A stretch of DNA of 64,000 nt, from contig NZ_CP135529.1 of the NCBI RefSeq assembly GCF_032401055.1, positions 434,001 through 498,000 on the forward strand, given 5' to 3'. This DNA is from Tardiphaga sp. 709. Lineage in GTDB: Bacteria; Pseudomonadota; Alphaproteobacteria; Rhizobiales; Xanthobacteraceae. The position numbers and the translations under genes were made by a program. Of this stretch, positions 33,562 through 42,734 are shown piece after piece. The notes beneath the pieces are model-generated. The model had not been told where the DNA came from. It searched no databases and saw nothing but the letters and a program-made list of their open reading frames with translations. How positions within the stretch are numbered: the first letter of the stretch is position 1; every line of letters starts with the position of its first letter.

Positions 33562-36500
33562 CTAACCCGTCGTGGACTTGACTGCGACGATGCGGATGCT
33601 GCGGACGTTGGAGCGCGCGCTGGGACCGCCGGTGATTTTGACTTTGCCGCGCGTGATGGCGCTGTTGACGTGATCGAGCATGTACTGGCGCTCTTCCCAC
33701 CCATCGCCCAGCGGCGTCGCCTTTTCGAGTGTCGGTGCCGACCACACCGGGAGACCATCGCCGCCAACTGCCGATTGGATGTTCGCCGTGAAGGTCGACG
33801 TCGAGGGCAGATACACGTCGCAGATCAGACGGACCTTCGAGTCGGTCCCGGCATCGAAAGCGCGGCTGACATAGTCGCCTTCCGCCTGGATCGCGCCTGC
33901 CACGACCTGTATGTACGGCAACATCTGCGGAGCCAGAACACTCGACCCGGTGAGCCGAAGGCGGACCTTCACCGCGCCGGTGATCGCCGACGGCAGCTGA
34001 ACGTTGACGGACGGCCCCGTAATGTATTTAGCGCCGTTGGGCGCCTCGAACTCGACCTCGATCGCCGTGTTCTCCGGCCGCTCGGAAACCAAAAGCGGCA
34101 TCAGATCAGAACAGGCCACCACGTTGACCTCACCAATTTCGACGGTGCGCGTGACCGGAGAATACTTGGCGGTGCGCAGGCGAAAGGTCAGCGAACGGCC
34201 GGGCTTCGGAAGCCAGGTCCGCGCATCCGAACCGTCCAGGAACGTGCCCGCCGTGAACGCATTGCTCGTCACCCAACCATTGATCTGGTCAAAGCCGCCG
34301 AGATCGGCGATGGCGACCGAATGAGTGCCGTCTTCGGTCAGAATCGTGATCGAGTAGCTGCGGTCCTCCCGCAGGGTGGTGGCGCGCTCGAACCGTGCGA
34401 AGGTCCAATCGGCTTCCGTACGCGGCGCGACCGACAGCGGGTCGATGGCCGTAACGGTGTGCATGTCGATCAGAGCCTCCGCCACGACGCGCTCTGTGGG
34501 GATGCCGAGTTCGACTTCGCGGATCTGGATACGTACAGGCTTGTTGCGATCGCCGATCTTGGTGAACTTCACGTCCACCCCGAGAACCTGACGCGGTTCC
34601 TGCAGGCGGAAGGTCTGTGCAACAGGGTCCGATTCATACCAGAAGGTCGTAATGACGGTGCGCTCGTTCATCACCGTCGTCGTCCAGCCATAGGCCGTGT
34701 AGAGCGCGTTAGCCTTAGATCCGCCAAAGCCCTCGAAGGCGACGTGCTTCACACCGACCGGGACACCAGCCGGGATTGCAAACGACGATACGAGCGTACC
34801 GTTCGCATCCGCCCGAATTTCACCGGCCGGGGTCACGTCGATGTCGTCGAACTTGACCGACTTCAAAAGCTCATTGAAGCCCCATTTGTTGATCGTGAAC
34901 GTGACGTTGCGGGTACGAATGGTTTCCTGCGCCACAGTGTTCGACGACGTGACGCGGTCGATCACTTCCTGCTGCGAATTCATCAGCTGGCCGAAGACGT
35001 GCGTGCCGAAATACTGCATGACCGTGCGGGACGTGTTGATCGACGTCCAAACGTCCTGCGTGTCGGTCCAGAGATCGACAGATGGGTTCAGCGCGACATC
35101 GGTCGCGGGCGGGCCAAAGACCTGATAGGGATTGATCTTGGTCTCGCCCGTGATCTGGCGCTGCTCGAAAACGTTCTCGCCGATATAGGACAGCGTCGTT
35201 TCCAGAACGGGCAACGTCGTAACGGTCGGGATAACCGGCAGCCACAACTTGCCGCTGAAGATCGCACCGGTTTGGACGATGCCCTGGTCGCGCATATCGT
35301 CGTCGATCAGCGGATCGACGAACACGCCCCGCTTTGCCGCGACTTCCTTCCGATCGACGTCGCGTTGAAGCCGCTCTTCGGAAACGAGGGCATAGAGATC
35401 GCCGACCATGCCTTCGAGGCTGCGAAGATCGTTGAACGGCATGCGGACTGTCGCGACCTGGCGCACATTCGGCACAAGCCCCCATAGGTTCTCGACATCG
35501 GCCAATTTATGCAGCGTTGGCGGCACAACCACCACCTGCGGCGCATAGAGGGACGAAATGCCCTTCAGGTAAGAGATCGCACCCGTCTGGTCAGCGACCA
35601 CAGCGTCAAACCGCGGAAGCTTGGTCTTGTACTTGAGGAACGCGGTCGTATCGTTAGCTGCACCCGTGATGTCGAAACGATCACGCTGGATGTTGGTCGG
35701 CACTGCGTTGGTCAGGTACTGATAAGTGACCTGATAGGTCGAGCCCGGCGCGACTTCGGCACCGCCCGGCGACCAATCGACGGCAGCACCGGTCAGCTTG
35801 TAGCTGGTTGTCGCCGCATAGACTGTGGCGCCCTGCTTCACTTCGCGGATCGAGAGCACAGTGGGGTCCGGCAGCGCATCGGAGACGCCCGTGAAGGCGC
35901 CGTGCGTCAGTGTGACCGTCTTCTCTGCGATGATCGTGACTTCGAGGATCTCGGCGATCGGAGCGAAGCGGACCACGATCGTCTGCGTGCCGGAATTGAC
36001 AGCATGGGGCTCATCGTCGATCAGCAGGACTTCCGGCTCTTCGTCGACGCGAAGGCGATACGAAGCAGGCCGGGTACGCTTGTAGCCGTAGACGTTGATG
36101 GTGCCTTCCGAGACCGTGAAGACTTGCTTTGCGTTCTCGAGCCCAAGGGCCTGCACCTTGAAGCCCTCAACGACATAGCCGCCGTGCGCTTCGCGGTCAT
36201 ATCGTGCGAGCAGGTTTGCCCACGCGTCATCCATGCCTGGCTCTACCGGCGTGTCGATAACGCCATCTTTGATGGTGTGGATCGGGAAGAAATCGCCTTC
36301 CTCGCCGTCACCCTCGAATCCCCAGCGCCCCTTCATAACGAGGGCCGACGCCCCGGGCTCGCCCTGCGCGCGCGTGCCGGGAGCCTGCCCCTTCAGAGTC
36401 GGATCGTCCTCATAGCTTACAGTGTAGGTCCGCAGGCGGATGCCGATGACGACGGTACCGACGGCCGACACAACGAGGTTACGCGCCTCGATGTCATGAA

Positions 36501-36774
36501 CCGCGCCGCGGATGTAGACCTTGGCTGCGGCCAGCCGCGCTTCAACGGTCGCATTGACGATGGGACCGAGCACGATCGCACCGCCGCTGACGAGCGAGCC
36601 ATCTCGCCAGAAGGCGTCGGCAATCTGCTTCACGCGGTTTGCTTCAATGTCCTGAGCGACGTTCAGTTCATTCGCCGTCAGGAAGCGATCCCAATGATGA
36701 GCGAGACGCTGAAACCCCTTCGCACGATCGAACGTATTTTGGTAGGCGGGAAGATTGTTGCGAGCGTCAGTCAT
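33562..36774 (-). CDS. Large baseplate/tail protein, DUF4815 type
   Basis: 1070 residues, the longest protein of the phage. N-terminus AYQNTFDRAKGFQRLAHHWD-RFLTANELN is the DUF4815 hallmark; then beta-rich repeats with VRIQIREVELGIPTERVVAE in the last third. Proteins of this family act as tail/baseplate appendages of contractile phages and are often long and modular. Ends 7 bases before the next fibre gene. Receptor specificity not predictable. Confidence 0.8.
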   Translation of the reverse strand: MTDARNNLPAYQNTFDRAKGFQRLAHHWDRFLTANELNVAQDIEANRVKQIADAFWRDGSLVSGGAIVLGPIVNATVEARLAAAKVYIRGAVHDIEARNLVVSAVGTVVIGIRLRTYTVSYEDDPTLKGQAPGTRAQGEPGASALVMKGRWGFEGDGEEGDFFPIHTIKDGVIDTPVEPGMDDAWANLLARYDREAHGGYVVEGFKVQALGLENAKQVFTVSEGTINVYGYKRTRPASYRLRVDEEPEVLLIDDEPHAVNSGTQTIVVRFAPIAEILEVTIIAEKTVTLTHGAFTGVSDALPDPTVLSIREVKQGATVYAATTSYKLTGAAVDWSPGGAEVAPGSTYQVTYQYLTNAVPTNIQRDRFDITGAANDTTAFLKYKTKLPRFDAVVADQTGAISYLKGISSLYAPQVVVVPPTLHKLADVENLWGLVPNVRQVATVRMPFNDLRSLEGMVGDLYALVSEERLQRDVDRKEVAAKRGVFVDPLIDDDMRDQGIVQTGAIFSGKLWLPVIPTVTTLPVLETTLSYIGENVFEQRQITGETKINPYQVFGPPATDVALNPSVDLWTDTQDVWTSINTSRTVMQYFGTHVFGQLMNSQQEVIDRVTSSNTVAQETIRTRNVTFTINKWGFNELLKSVKFDDIDVTPAGEIRADANGTLVSSFAIPAGVPVGVKHVAFEGFGGSKANALYTAYGWTTTVMNERTVITTFWYESDPVAQTFRLQEPRQVLGVDVKFTKIGDRNKPVRIQIREVELGIPTERVVAEALIDMHTVTAIDPLSVAPRTEADWTFARFERATTLREDRSYSITILTEDGTHSVAIADLGGFDQINGWVTSNAFTAGTFLDGSDARTWLPKPGRSLTFRLRTAKYSPVTRTVEIGEVNVVACSDLMPLLVSERPENTAIEVEFEAPNGAKYITGPSVNVQLPSAITGAVKVRLRLTGSSVLAPQMLPYIQVVAGAIQAEGDYVSRAFDAGTDSKVRLICDVYLPSTSTFTANIQSAVGGDGLPVWSAPTLEKATPLGDGWEERQYMLDHVNSAITRGKVKITGGPSARSNVRSIRIVAVKSTTG

Positions 36775-37472
36775 TAGATCACCAAAACGTAAGAGTAACC
36801 TTCACGCTTGCTCGGCGAGCGCGTGACACCGGAGAAGCGATCAAGCAAGAGCAGATAACCGGGTTCGGCGACCTCATCAGGCGTCAGGTACAATTGCCCC
36901 TCCGGAACTCCGGCAGCGCGGACGCTGTCGACGAAGATGCCGACTTCACGGATCGTTTCGTCTTCCGCTTCGAGGAAGTCGAATTGCACGGCGACATAGA
37001 GATGTCGCGTCGCATAGTTGACGACCGACCATCGCTGGCCGCCTGGCGTGTAGATATTTCCATTCGGGTCGGGGATGACAAAATCGACGCTCGATGCGAT
37101 GCGGCGGCCGACCTCATCCACCAAAGCAGTGTCGCCCGAGTCCAGCGCCGTCGTTCCGTACACGGCCTGAGTCTGCACGGTCGCGCCGGGAGCAACGCCG
37201 CCGCCGTTCACCCGCGTCACGACGCCCGTATTGGAGTCGAAGACGTAGTCGGTCTGGGCCTCGTACACCTGAGAGCTGTTGGGATCGCTGACGGTCAATG
37301 ACGCGACGGGCGCGTGATCGACTGAGAACCGCTCCGGCGAACCTGAAAACGTCTTGCTCTTCACGTCGGTCTGACCCCACCACGAAGCGCCCCGCCCCCA
37401 AGCGAAGTACATCGTGCGAGCCTTGAGCGCCGATGCCAGACCGGCGCGACCGCTAGTTACTAGAAGCGCCAT
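36774..37472 (-). CDS. Tail protein next to gpI
   Basis: 232 residues from the ATG at 37472. Beta-rich: SLTVSDPNSSQVYEAQTDYV and VGRRIASSVDFVIPDPNGNI, GGQRWSVVNYATRHLYVAVQF and VREVGIFVDSVRAAGVPEGQ. The VREVGIF strand recalls the gpH-like tail-collar family. An upstream frame to 37502 exists, but the internal ATG overlapping gpI is the better start. Located between gpI and DUF4815. Confidence 0.7.
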   Translation of the reverse strand: MALLVTSGRAGLASALKARTMYFAWGRGASWWGQTDVKSKTFSGSPERFSVDHAPVASLTVSDPNSSQVYEAQTDYVFDSNTGVVTRVNGGGVAPGATVQTQAVYGTTALDSGDTALVDEVGRRIASSVDFVIPDPNGNIYTPGGQRWSVVNYATRHLYVAVQFDFLEAEDETIREVGIFVDSVRAAGVPEGQLYLTPDEVAEPGYLLLLDRFSGVTRSPSKREGYSYVLVI

Positions 37473-38346
37473 TATAGCCCCCGTAAATGGTGAAAGGTTC
37501 AAAGTCGGAATAGGTGACGTTCGGCCAGGGCGCGTTCGGCCACGGCATCAGAACATCGTCAGCAAGGTTGATCGTTTCGCCGGAGAGCGACGCCTGGATC
37601 GCGACGACGGACGGTTCAAGAGCCTCGCCATCGAGGGCCGAGCGGTCGAGAACGAACCCTTCCTCGAAGCGGGCCGTGCCTGATGTTTGGCCGATGCCGC
37701 CGCCGAAGACGTGAACGCCGAAGTCGACTTCCTCGCCATGCATCCCGCCAAACGAAAGCTTCGGCTTGATGCCGTCCAGATAGACGCCGGACCAATCATC
37801 GAGCAGAGCGCCGTCCAGGCGCATCATGTCGAGCCGCATGGGGCGGATGTCGTATCCCCCATAGATGCGACCTAGAACCGTCCCGGCGTTCCGCGACAGG
37901 TCATCGGCACCGATCAGCCGTACGACGTTGTTCAGTCCGTCAGGCGCCTCAGCCAAGGCGATCTGATACAGCCACCACTTGACGTCGCCGACCCGCTCTT
38001 CCTCGATCGGGCCCGAGCCGCCGTAACCGTCGGGCACATCGAGACCAACGAAGCCCAGCCAATCCAGGACAAAGTCTTCAGTCGCCGACGGCGTGCCTCG
38101 AACCCGCTGCCAAGGCCGGCCTTCGATCAGTGTGCGCAGAAGATCCCCGACATAGGGCGCGATCCGGTCCAAGCCATAATGAATGACCAACCAAGGAAGC
38201 CAGTCGGCCGGGAACTCCGTCGTTCCGATGGTGCCGAGACGCGGGATCTGCGGCGACAGCGGCGCGCGCGTATCCATCACCTCGGCAAGAGACCGCTCCA
38301 ACGCCGTCGAGTTCGGCGGAAGAACTGCTTCGAGCGTATCCACCAT
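37453..38346 (-). CDS. Tail protein I (P2 gpI)
   Basis: 297 residues. The N-terminal part has the gpI core: LPPNSTALERSLAEVMDTRA and PADWLPWLVIHYGLDRIAPY, then TEDFVLDWLGFVG. Baseplate wedge protein following J. The C-terminal 130 residues are extra compared with P2 gpI. Overlaps the J stop (TGATG). Confidence 0.88.
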   Translation of the reverse strand: MVDTLEAVLPPNSTALERSLAEVMDTRAPLSPQIPRLGTIGTTEFPADWLPWLVIHYGLDRIAPYVGDLLRTLIEGRPWQRVRGTPSATEDFVLDWLGFVGLDVPDGYGGSGPIEEERVGDVKWWLYQIALAEAPDGLNNVVRLIGADDLSRNAGTVLGRIYGGYDIRPMRLDMMRLDGALLDDWSGVYLDGIKPKLSFGGMHGEEVDFGVHVFGGGIGQTSGTARFEEGFVLDRSALDGEALEPSVVAIQASLSGETINLADDVLMPWPNAPWPNVTYSDFEPFTIYGGYNGASSN

Positions 38347-39233
38347 CACCAATCCCGACCCGCTTGGGTGATCAACGTCACCCCGCGTTTCGCGATCTCG
38401 TTAGGCGCGATGACCAGGTCGGCGGCCGGCTCGATCAAGTTGACGGACTTTACGCCCAGCGGCGAAAGCTGCGACGTCAGCCACGTGCGCGTGATGTCTC
38501 GACCGAGGCGGACATGCGCATCGAACGCCGCGGCAAAGCCGTCACGTGCCGCCTCAAATACCGGGTCGATCGCGTCGGGGTCGAGGGTCAGCTCTGCCCG
38601 GACATTGACCAGCTTAGGCACGGCCGGCGACACGGTGACCCGAATGCAGCGCGGCCGAACAGCCCGCGATGTAAGAACCGCGCGAAGGGCCGCCAACAAA
38701 GCAGCATCGGGAACACCGTCGCCGACCTTCGAGCGCACAGCGACGTCGACCCAGCCGCCGCCGTCATCGACATTGACTTCCGCGACATCCTTCGACGCCG
38801 CCTGCGCGTGCCAAAGATACCAGTCATCCGGCCCGGCGGCGGACGATCCGCGCCGACGCGTGACGACACGCGAGCGCAACTCCGGATCCTTCTCGTCCGT
38901 CCGGCGGGTCAGATCGACTTCGGCAGCATGGAGCTCAAGATCACTGCCCTGTGCGAAACTCACAACCCGCACCACGCGAGCGGTATCGTTCAACTCGCCG
39001 ACGAACAGCATGTCGCCGAAGGCTGCGACTTCGAGCAAAGCCTTGGCCGGATCACTTTCAAGCACGAGCGTATCGAACGCCGGCAGGTCCGGATCTGCAG
39101 CCCGCTTCGCCTCCCACAACGCCTTGAACTGCGCGGTGCGGGAAGCGAGCGACGCCTCATAATCCAGCTCCCGCACCACGACGGGAAGCGGCAACCGGTA
39201 TAGCGCAAGCTCCAGCGGGGAAGCCGTCGTCAT
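38346..39233 (-). CDS. Baseplate assembly protein J (P2 gpJ)
   Basis: 295 residues: the N-terminal helical part (PLPVVVRELDYEASLASRTA), AFGDMLFVGELNDTARVVRV, then RPRCIRVTVSPAVPKLVNVR and AFDAHVRLGRDITRTWLTSQ, the gpJ signature strand-helix. Forms the wedge ring of the baseplate with gpI and gpW. Confidence 0.92.
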   Translation of the reverse strand: MTTASPLELALYRLPLPVVVRELDYEASLASRTAQFKALWEAKRAADPDLPAFDTLVLESDPAKALLEVAAFGDMLFVGELNDTARVVRVVSFAQGSDLELHAAEVDLTRRTDEKDPELRSRVVTRRRGSSAAGPDDWYLWHAQAASKDVAEVNVDDGGGWVDVAVRSKVGDGVPDAALLAALRAVLTSRAVRPRCIRVTVSPAVPKLVNVRAELTLDPDAIDPVFEAARDGFAAAFDAHVRLGRDITRTWLTSQLSPLGVKSVNLIEPAADLVIAPNEIAKRGVTLITQAGRDW

Positions 39234-39670
39234 GAAATTGCTCCAGATCCGCTAAACACCCGGAGCCCGGATGCATTGCCTCCCACCCGGATGGATCGGA
39301 TGTCCTGCTCCGGCGTGAAGTCGCCGAGGTGACCGCGCGGCATGTAAACACCCTCGATTTCGAAACCGATCGCTCCCTTGATCATCTGATCCGACGATGC
39401 TTGCGGAACGATACGGATGACGCGATAGCGCGGCTCCCACGTGTCGATGGCGATGCAGATCGCCGTCCAGAACCGCAGGATCGTCGAGGGCGTCATGTTC
39501 TCGCCGAGGATCTTCGGCACGAACGAACCGAACCAGCGCCGCATGACGCGCTGTCCGAAATGCGTCGTGAAAATCACGTCCAACGACTGCAGCACGTGAG
39601 CCCAGCCCGTGAGCAATTTGCCGGTGCGCCGATCCATGCCGGCGCCGGGAAATGGTCCAATTTGTGCCAT
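39230..39670 (-). CDS. Baseplate wedge protein W (gp25-like)
   Basis: 146 residues from MAQIGPFPGAGMDRRTGKLL. The core WAHVLQSLDVIFTTHFGQRV-MRRWFGSFVP is the gpW/gp25 lysozyme-like fold, without the catalytic residues. Starts at the ATG at 39670; stop overlaps J. Role: baseplate wedge nucleation. Confidence 0.9.
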   Translation of the reverse strand: MAQIGPFPGAGMDRRTGKLLTGWAHVLQSLDVIFTTHFGQRVMRRWFGSFVPKILGENMTPSTILRFWTAICIAIDTWEPRYRVIRIVPQASSDQMIKGAIGFEIEGVYMPRGHLGDFTPEQDIRSIRVGGNASGLRVFSGSGAIS

Positions 39671-39680
39671 GGTCAATCCG

Positions 39681-40346
39681 TCACGAAACGAGGTCGCTCT
39701 CGGCTTCGAGATCGCCGTTGTCGATGAGCACGCGTGGCGACTTCTGGTCGCCCTCGACTACTGTCTTCTTGGTTTCGCTGTCCTCGGACTTGAGGCCTAG
39801 CTTCGAGATGCCGACGTCCTTCACCTCTGGCGAGGTGTTAGTGATGTTCTCTTTGGTCCAGACCGTCTTGGACCCATCCACATTCACCGTGATCTTTCCC
39901 GGCTCGAATGTGATCGACGACTTATCGACGGTGAAGCTCAAGTGATCCTTCTTGCGAACGATCTTGAACTTGTCGCCGTAGGTGTCGACGTGCTCGTCTT
40001 CCTTGTCTGACGGCGACTTATTGTCATCCGACCAGGTGAACGGCAGAAGCATCGCTTGCCGCACTTCACCATTCGGCGCGAACATCGTCATCTGCTGACC
40101 CTTGGTCGGCGGCCGGTGCGATTTATATTCGCCCGCAGCCTGGCCGTAGGGTATCCAAGCCGACTTCAAAGGCTGGCCGTCCTTCTCGCCGATCTCAATG
40201 CGCGCGAGATGCCTCTTTGTGTCGACGTCGGTGACCTTGCCGTGGCGCACCATGTTGTCCATGCGGCGCTCGTATTCGGCGACGCGCATAACCAGCTCGG
40301 TTTGACCGTCGAGCAATTCGCTCAGAATGCGTTCGATATCAGCCAT
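39681..40346 (-). CDS. Baseplate spike protein V (P2 gpV)
   Basis: 221 residues from MADIERILSELLDGQTELVM. The OB-fold at 25-105 (VTDVDTKRHLARIEIGEKDG) is followed by a beta-helix-like tail with repeated short strands, as in gpV spikes that puncture the outer membrane. The final helix carries a Ser/Asp-rich stretch. Start overlaps the upstream stop. Confidence 0.88.
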   Translation of the reverse strand: MADIERILSELLDGQTELVMRVAEYERRMDNMVRHGKVTDVDTKRHLARIEIGEKDGQPLKSAWIPYGQAAGEYKSHRPPTKGQQMTMFAPNGEVRQAMLLPFTWSDDNKSPSDKEDEHVDTYGDKFKIVRKKDHLSFTVDKSSITFEPGKITVNVDGSKTVWTKENITNTSPEVKDVGISKLGLKSEDSETKKTVVEGDQKSPRVLIDNGDLEAESDLVS

Positions 40347-41193
40347 TGGCGACCTCTTGAACGGGGACAGGCTCGCCATTCCCGATCGTCAGGGTTGCCC
40401 CGTCCGCGTCCACGGTCAGTTCGTCGCCCACATCGTCGCCAGCAGAAATTGTGACCGACAACGTCCCCTCGCCTGTTTCCTCTTCGGCGCCCTCGAACGG
40501 AGCCACGCCGAGTGCGCGAATGCCGGCATCGATCAAGCCAAGCTCAGCCTGCCACGAGCGCCATGCCGGCATCTGCGCGCCGATGGCCAACCGCCGCAGC
40601 ATGATCGCCAAATTCTTCGTTCGATCATCCGCGTCGAGCGCAGCAAGACAGTCCAACCAGAATTTCGGCAGGGCCGCGCCGGGGACCGGGTCCGAGACGA
40701 GCTCGATGCGCAACTCAACCCGCTTCGCAGCGAAGCGAACACCTTTTTCGACCGCGGCGCCGCGCTCCACGGAAATGGACCGCGTTTTAACCCGACAGTC
40801 CCGCCACAAACTCGCCCACACAGATGCGCCCGACTGCAACGTGACGATGGCCTGGCGCCGAATAACGTCAATGGTCATCTCCATGCCCTCATCCGTTTCG
40901 GGAATGAAGGTCTCGACGTTCTGGCCATCCGTGGTCAGCGCCTTTCCGACGCATCCGATTTCCAGCGCCAGGGTGACTGCAGCCTGCGCACCAAACAGAT
41001 CATTACCCTCGATCTGCGCATCCTCGGCACGGGCCGAGTCGGTGAACACCGCGATCATCGGGACCGGCTGAGGCTTTTCCTGCAGCTCATTCAATGGAAC
41101 GAGCAGCGAAGATCTCACTTCCGAGCCGGCAAGCGTCTGATCGGTCAGCGCGAGCACGGTCAGATTTCGAAAAACCAATTCGGCGAGGCTCAT
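40339..41193 (-). CDS. Conserved phage protein of head-tail junction region
   Basis: 284 residues, MSLAELVFRNLTVLALTDQT..., alpha/beta, with long Ala-rich helices (FWLDCLAALDADDRTKNLAI) and an acidic beta tail (TISAGDDVGDELTVDADGAT). Located between the small connector gene and gpV. Probably a tail-completion or minor head protein; not identifiable by sequence alone. Confidence 0.6.
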   Translation of the reverse strand: MSLAELVFRNLTVLALTDQTLAGSEVRSSLLVPLNELQEKPQPVPMIAVFTDSARAEDAQIEGNDLFGAQAAVTLALEIGCVGKALTTDGQNVETFIPETDEGMEMTIDVIRRQAIVTLQSGASVWASLWRDCRVKTRSISVERGAAVEKGVRFAAKRVELRIELVSDPVPGAALPKFWLDCLAALDADDRTKNLAIMLRRLAIGAQMPAWRSWQAELGLIDAGIRALGVAPFEGAEEETGEGTLSVTISAGDDVGDELTVDADGATLTIGNGEPVPVQEVANG

Positions 41194-41600
41194 CGCGCCG
41201 GCACCAACAAGAACGCGAAGCGCGACGGCCCATCGTTGACCACGGCCATGATTTCGAACGCCTCGATCGGCGTCAGATCGTCATCAAGACGCTGCAGCTG
41301 ATCTCCTCTTTGCGGGGCGCTATCGAGAAAATATCGGCGCTCGATCGACGCGCTCTTTTCTTGGTTCACGGTCTGCGCCGCGAATTCGCTGTTTCGCTTA
41401 TCGCCAGCGAGAAACTCGAACCCGGCCCGCCCTTCGACAATTCCGCCGACACAGTCGACGGACTGACGACCATCCGGCAGGCCGACGGGCTTCCCGAAAT
41501 TATCCACCTTCGGCTTTGGGACGAAGCGCAGCGGCTTGCCATGACGGGCATCCAGCACTTTTGACCCCCTCGCCACGGCACGCTCGAATGCAGATTGCAT
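41190..41600 (-). CDS. Phage protein of head-tail junction region
   Basis: 136 residues, MQSAFERAVARGSKVLDARH..., with AAQTVNQEKSASIERRYFLD and DGPSRFAFLLVPAR. RBS GAGAGAGA upstream. Overlaps the next gene. Position matches small connector/ head-tail adaptor genes; the family is not identified. Confidence 0.55.
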   Translation of the reverse strand: MQSAFERAVARGSKVLDARHGKPLRFVPKPKVDNFGKPVGLPDGRQSVDCVGGIVEGRAGFEFLAGDKRNSEFAAQTVNQEKSASIERRYFLDSAPQRGDQLQRLDDDLTPIEAFEIMAVVNDGPSRFAFLLVPAR

Positions 41601-41636
41601 CTCAGTCTCTCTCTTTTCAGTCCCTACCCTGTGACG

Positions 41637-41665
41637 CAAAAAGCCCGGCGCGCGGCGCCGGGCTT
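41637..41665 (-). terminator. Intrinsic terminator after the major capsid gene
   Basis: Perfect 11-bp stem AAGCCCGGCGC/GCGCCGGGCTT with 3-base loop (41641-41665), followed on the minus strand by T5. Placed between capsid and the next late gene; probably lowers downstream expression relative to capsid. Confidence 0.8.
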
Positions 41666-41690
41666 CAAGGCAGGCAGTAAGTCAGTCGTG

Positions 41691-42719
41691 CTACTGCTGC
41701 TTGGCGCGCAACAGCATCTCAGGGCGCGTACAGGCGAACAGCGGGTAGCTGTAGAGCTCGATGCGGTCCCACTCGTCGCGACCGGACTTGTCCTCGAGGA
41801 CGAGACCGACATAGGGCCTGCCGCGCTGGTTGACGTACGGCTTGAACTCACTGGCCGGTGCCCAGCCAACCTTGAACGCGCCGCGTGCGCCGATCGGGAA
41901 GAACCGTGCCTTCTGGCTGCCGATGGCGATCGTGGTTCCGTCGTCGGTGCCCTGATAATTGATGAAAGTGATGCCCTCGATCTCGATCGAGGAGAACCCT
42001 TCAATATTTTCCAAGACCGGCGCTCGCTCGGTGCCGAGCTTGGTTTCCTTGATCTGCGGATGATTCACGAGCGAGTCGAAAAACTCGTCGCCGACCAGCG
42101 CACCAACGCGCGTGCTGGGGGTCCAGACGCCCTTGGCTTTCTTCTGCATCGTGCGCTTCACGTCACGGCACTTCTTGCGAACATCGGTGCCGGCGTTATC
42201 GAGCTGAAAATTGATCTCCGCCGGCTCCGAAATACCCCACTCCTCGAACCAGTCGTAGAGCACCGTGGTGCCGTCCGCGTCGAGAACCTTTCCTTGGATG
42301 GCGCCGAAGCGCTGGAATTCCCAAGTCAGTTCCAGATCATCGACGATCTGGGCGGTCCGGTCGGTCACTTCCTGCGCGATGTCCTTCGTCTGCTGATCGA
42401 ACGGCAGCGCGAGCACGCCCGCCATCTCGATCGCATAGATGGTCGAGCCCTTGGCCAGGCGCACAGCGTCGAACTTGCGGACCTTGGAGCCCTTCGGCAC
42501 CAACTCCTCCGGCGGCGCGCCCATCTCCGAAGTCGGGATCAGGGACAGCGCGCCATCCTTGCTTGCGATCGCGATGGTGCGCGAGCGCGAATAGATCGGA
42601 TCGAACAGGTTCAGAGAACCGAGAAGCTGCGGCTTGTGATCGACCTTCTCCACGACTTCCTCGTGGAATTCGATCACGCCCCAGCTATTTTGATTAAAGA
42701 CGTCAGTTACGAGTGCCAT
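41691..42719 (-). CDS. Major capsid protein E (lambda gpE family)
   Basis: 342 residues, HK97-like fold of the gpE subfamily. Characteristic parts: YSRSRTIAIASKDGALSLIP, then FDQQTKDIAQEVTDRTAQIV, VGALVGDEFFDSLVNHPQIK and the C-terminal VGLVLEDKSGRDEWDRIELY. Assembles the icosahedral head. RBS GGGGGAGC upstream. Confidence 0.95.
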   Translation of the reverse strand: MALVTDVFNQNSWGVIEFHEEVVEKVDHKPQLLGSLNLFDPIYSRSRTIAIASKDGALSLIPTSEMGAPPEELVPKGSKVRKFDAVRLAKGSTIYAIEMAGVLALPFDQQTKDIAQEVTDRTAQIVDDLELTWEFQRFGAIQGKVLDADGTTVLYDWFEEWGISEPAEINFQLDNAGTDVRKKCRDVKRTMQKKAKGVWTPSTRVGALVGDEFFDSLVNHPQIKETKLGTERAPVLENIEGFSSIEIEGITFINYQGTDDGTTIAIGSQKARFFPIGARGAFKVGWAPASEFKPYVNQRGRPYVGLVLEDKSGRDEWDRIELYSYPLFACTRPEMLLRAKQQ

Positions 42720-42734
42720 TGCTGCGGCTCCCCC

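Noticed and set aside
33130-35487. 785-residue plus-strand reading frame opposite the DUF4815 protein
   Set aside because: Antisense shadow of a recognised tail gene; composition (Arg/Asp rich) is that of a complementary frame.
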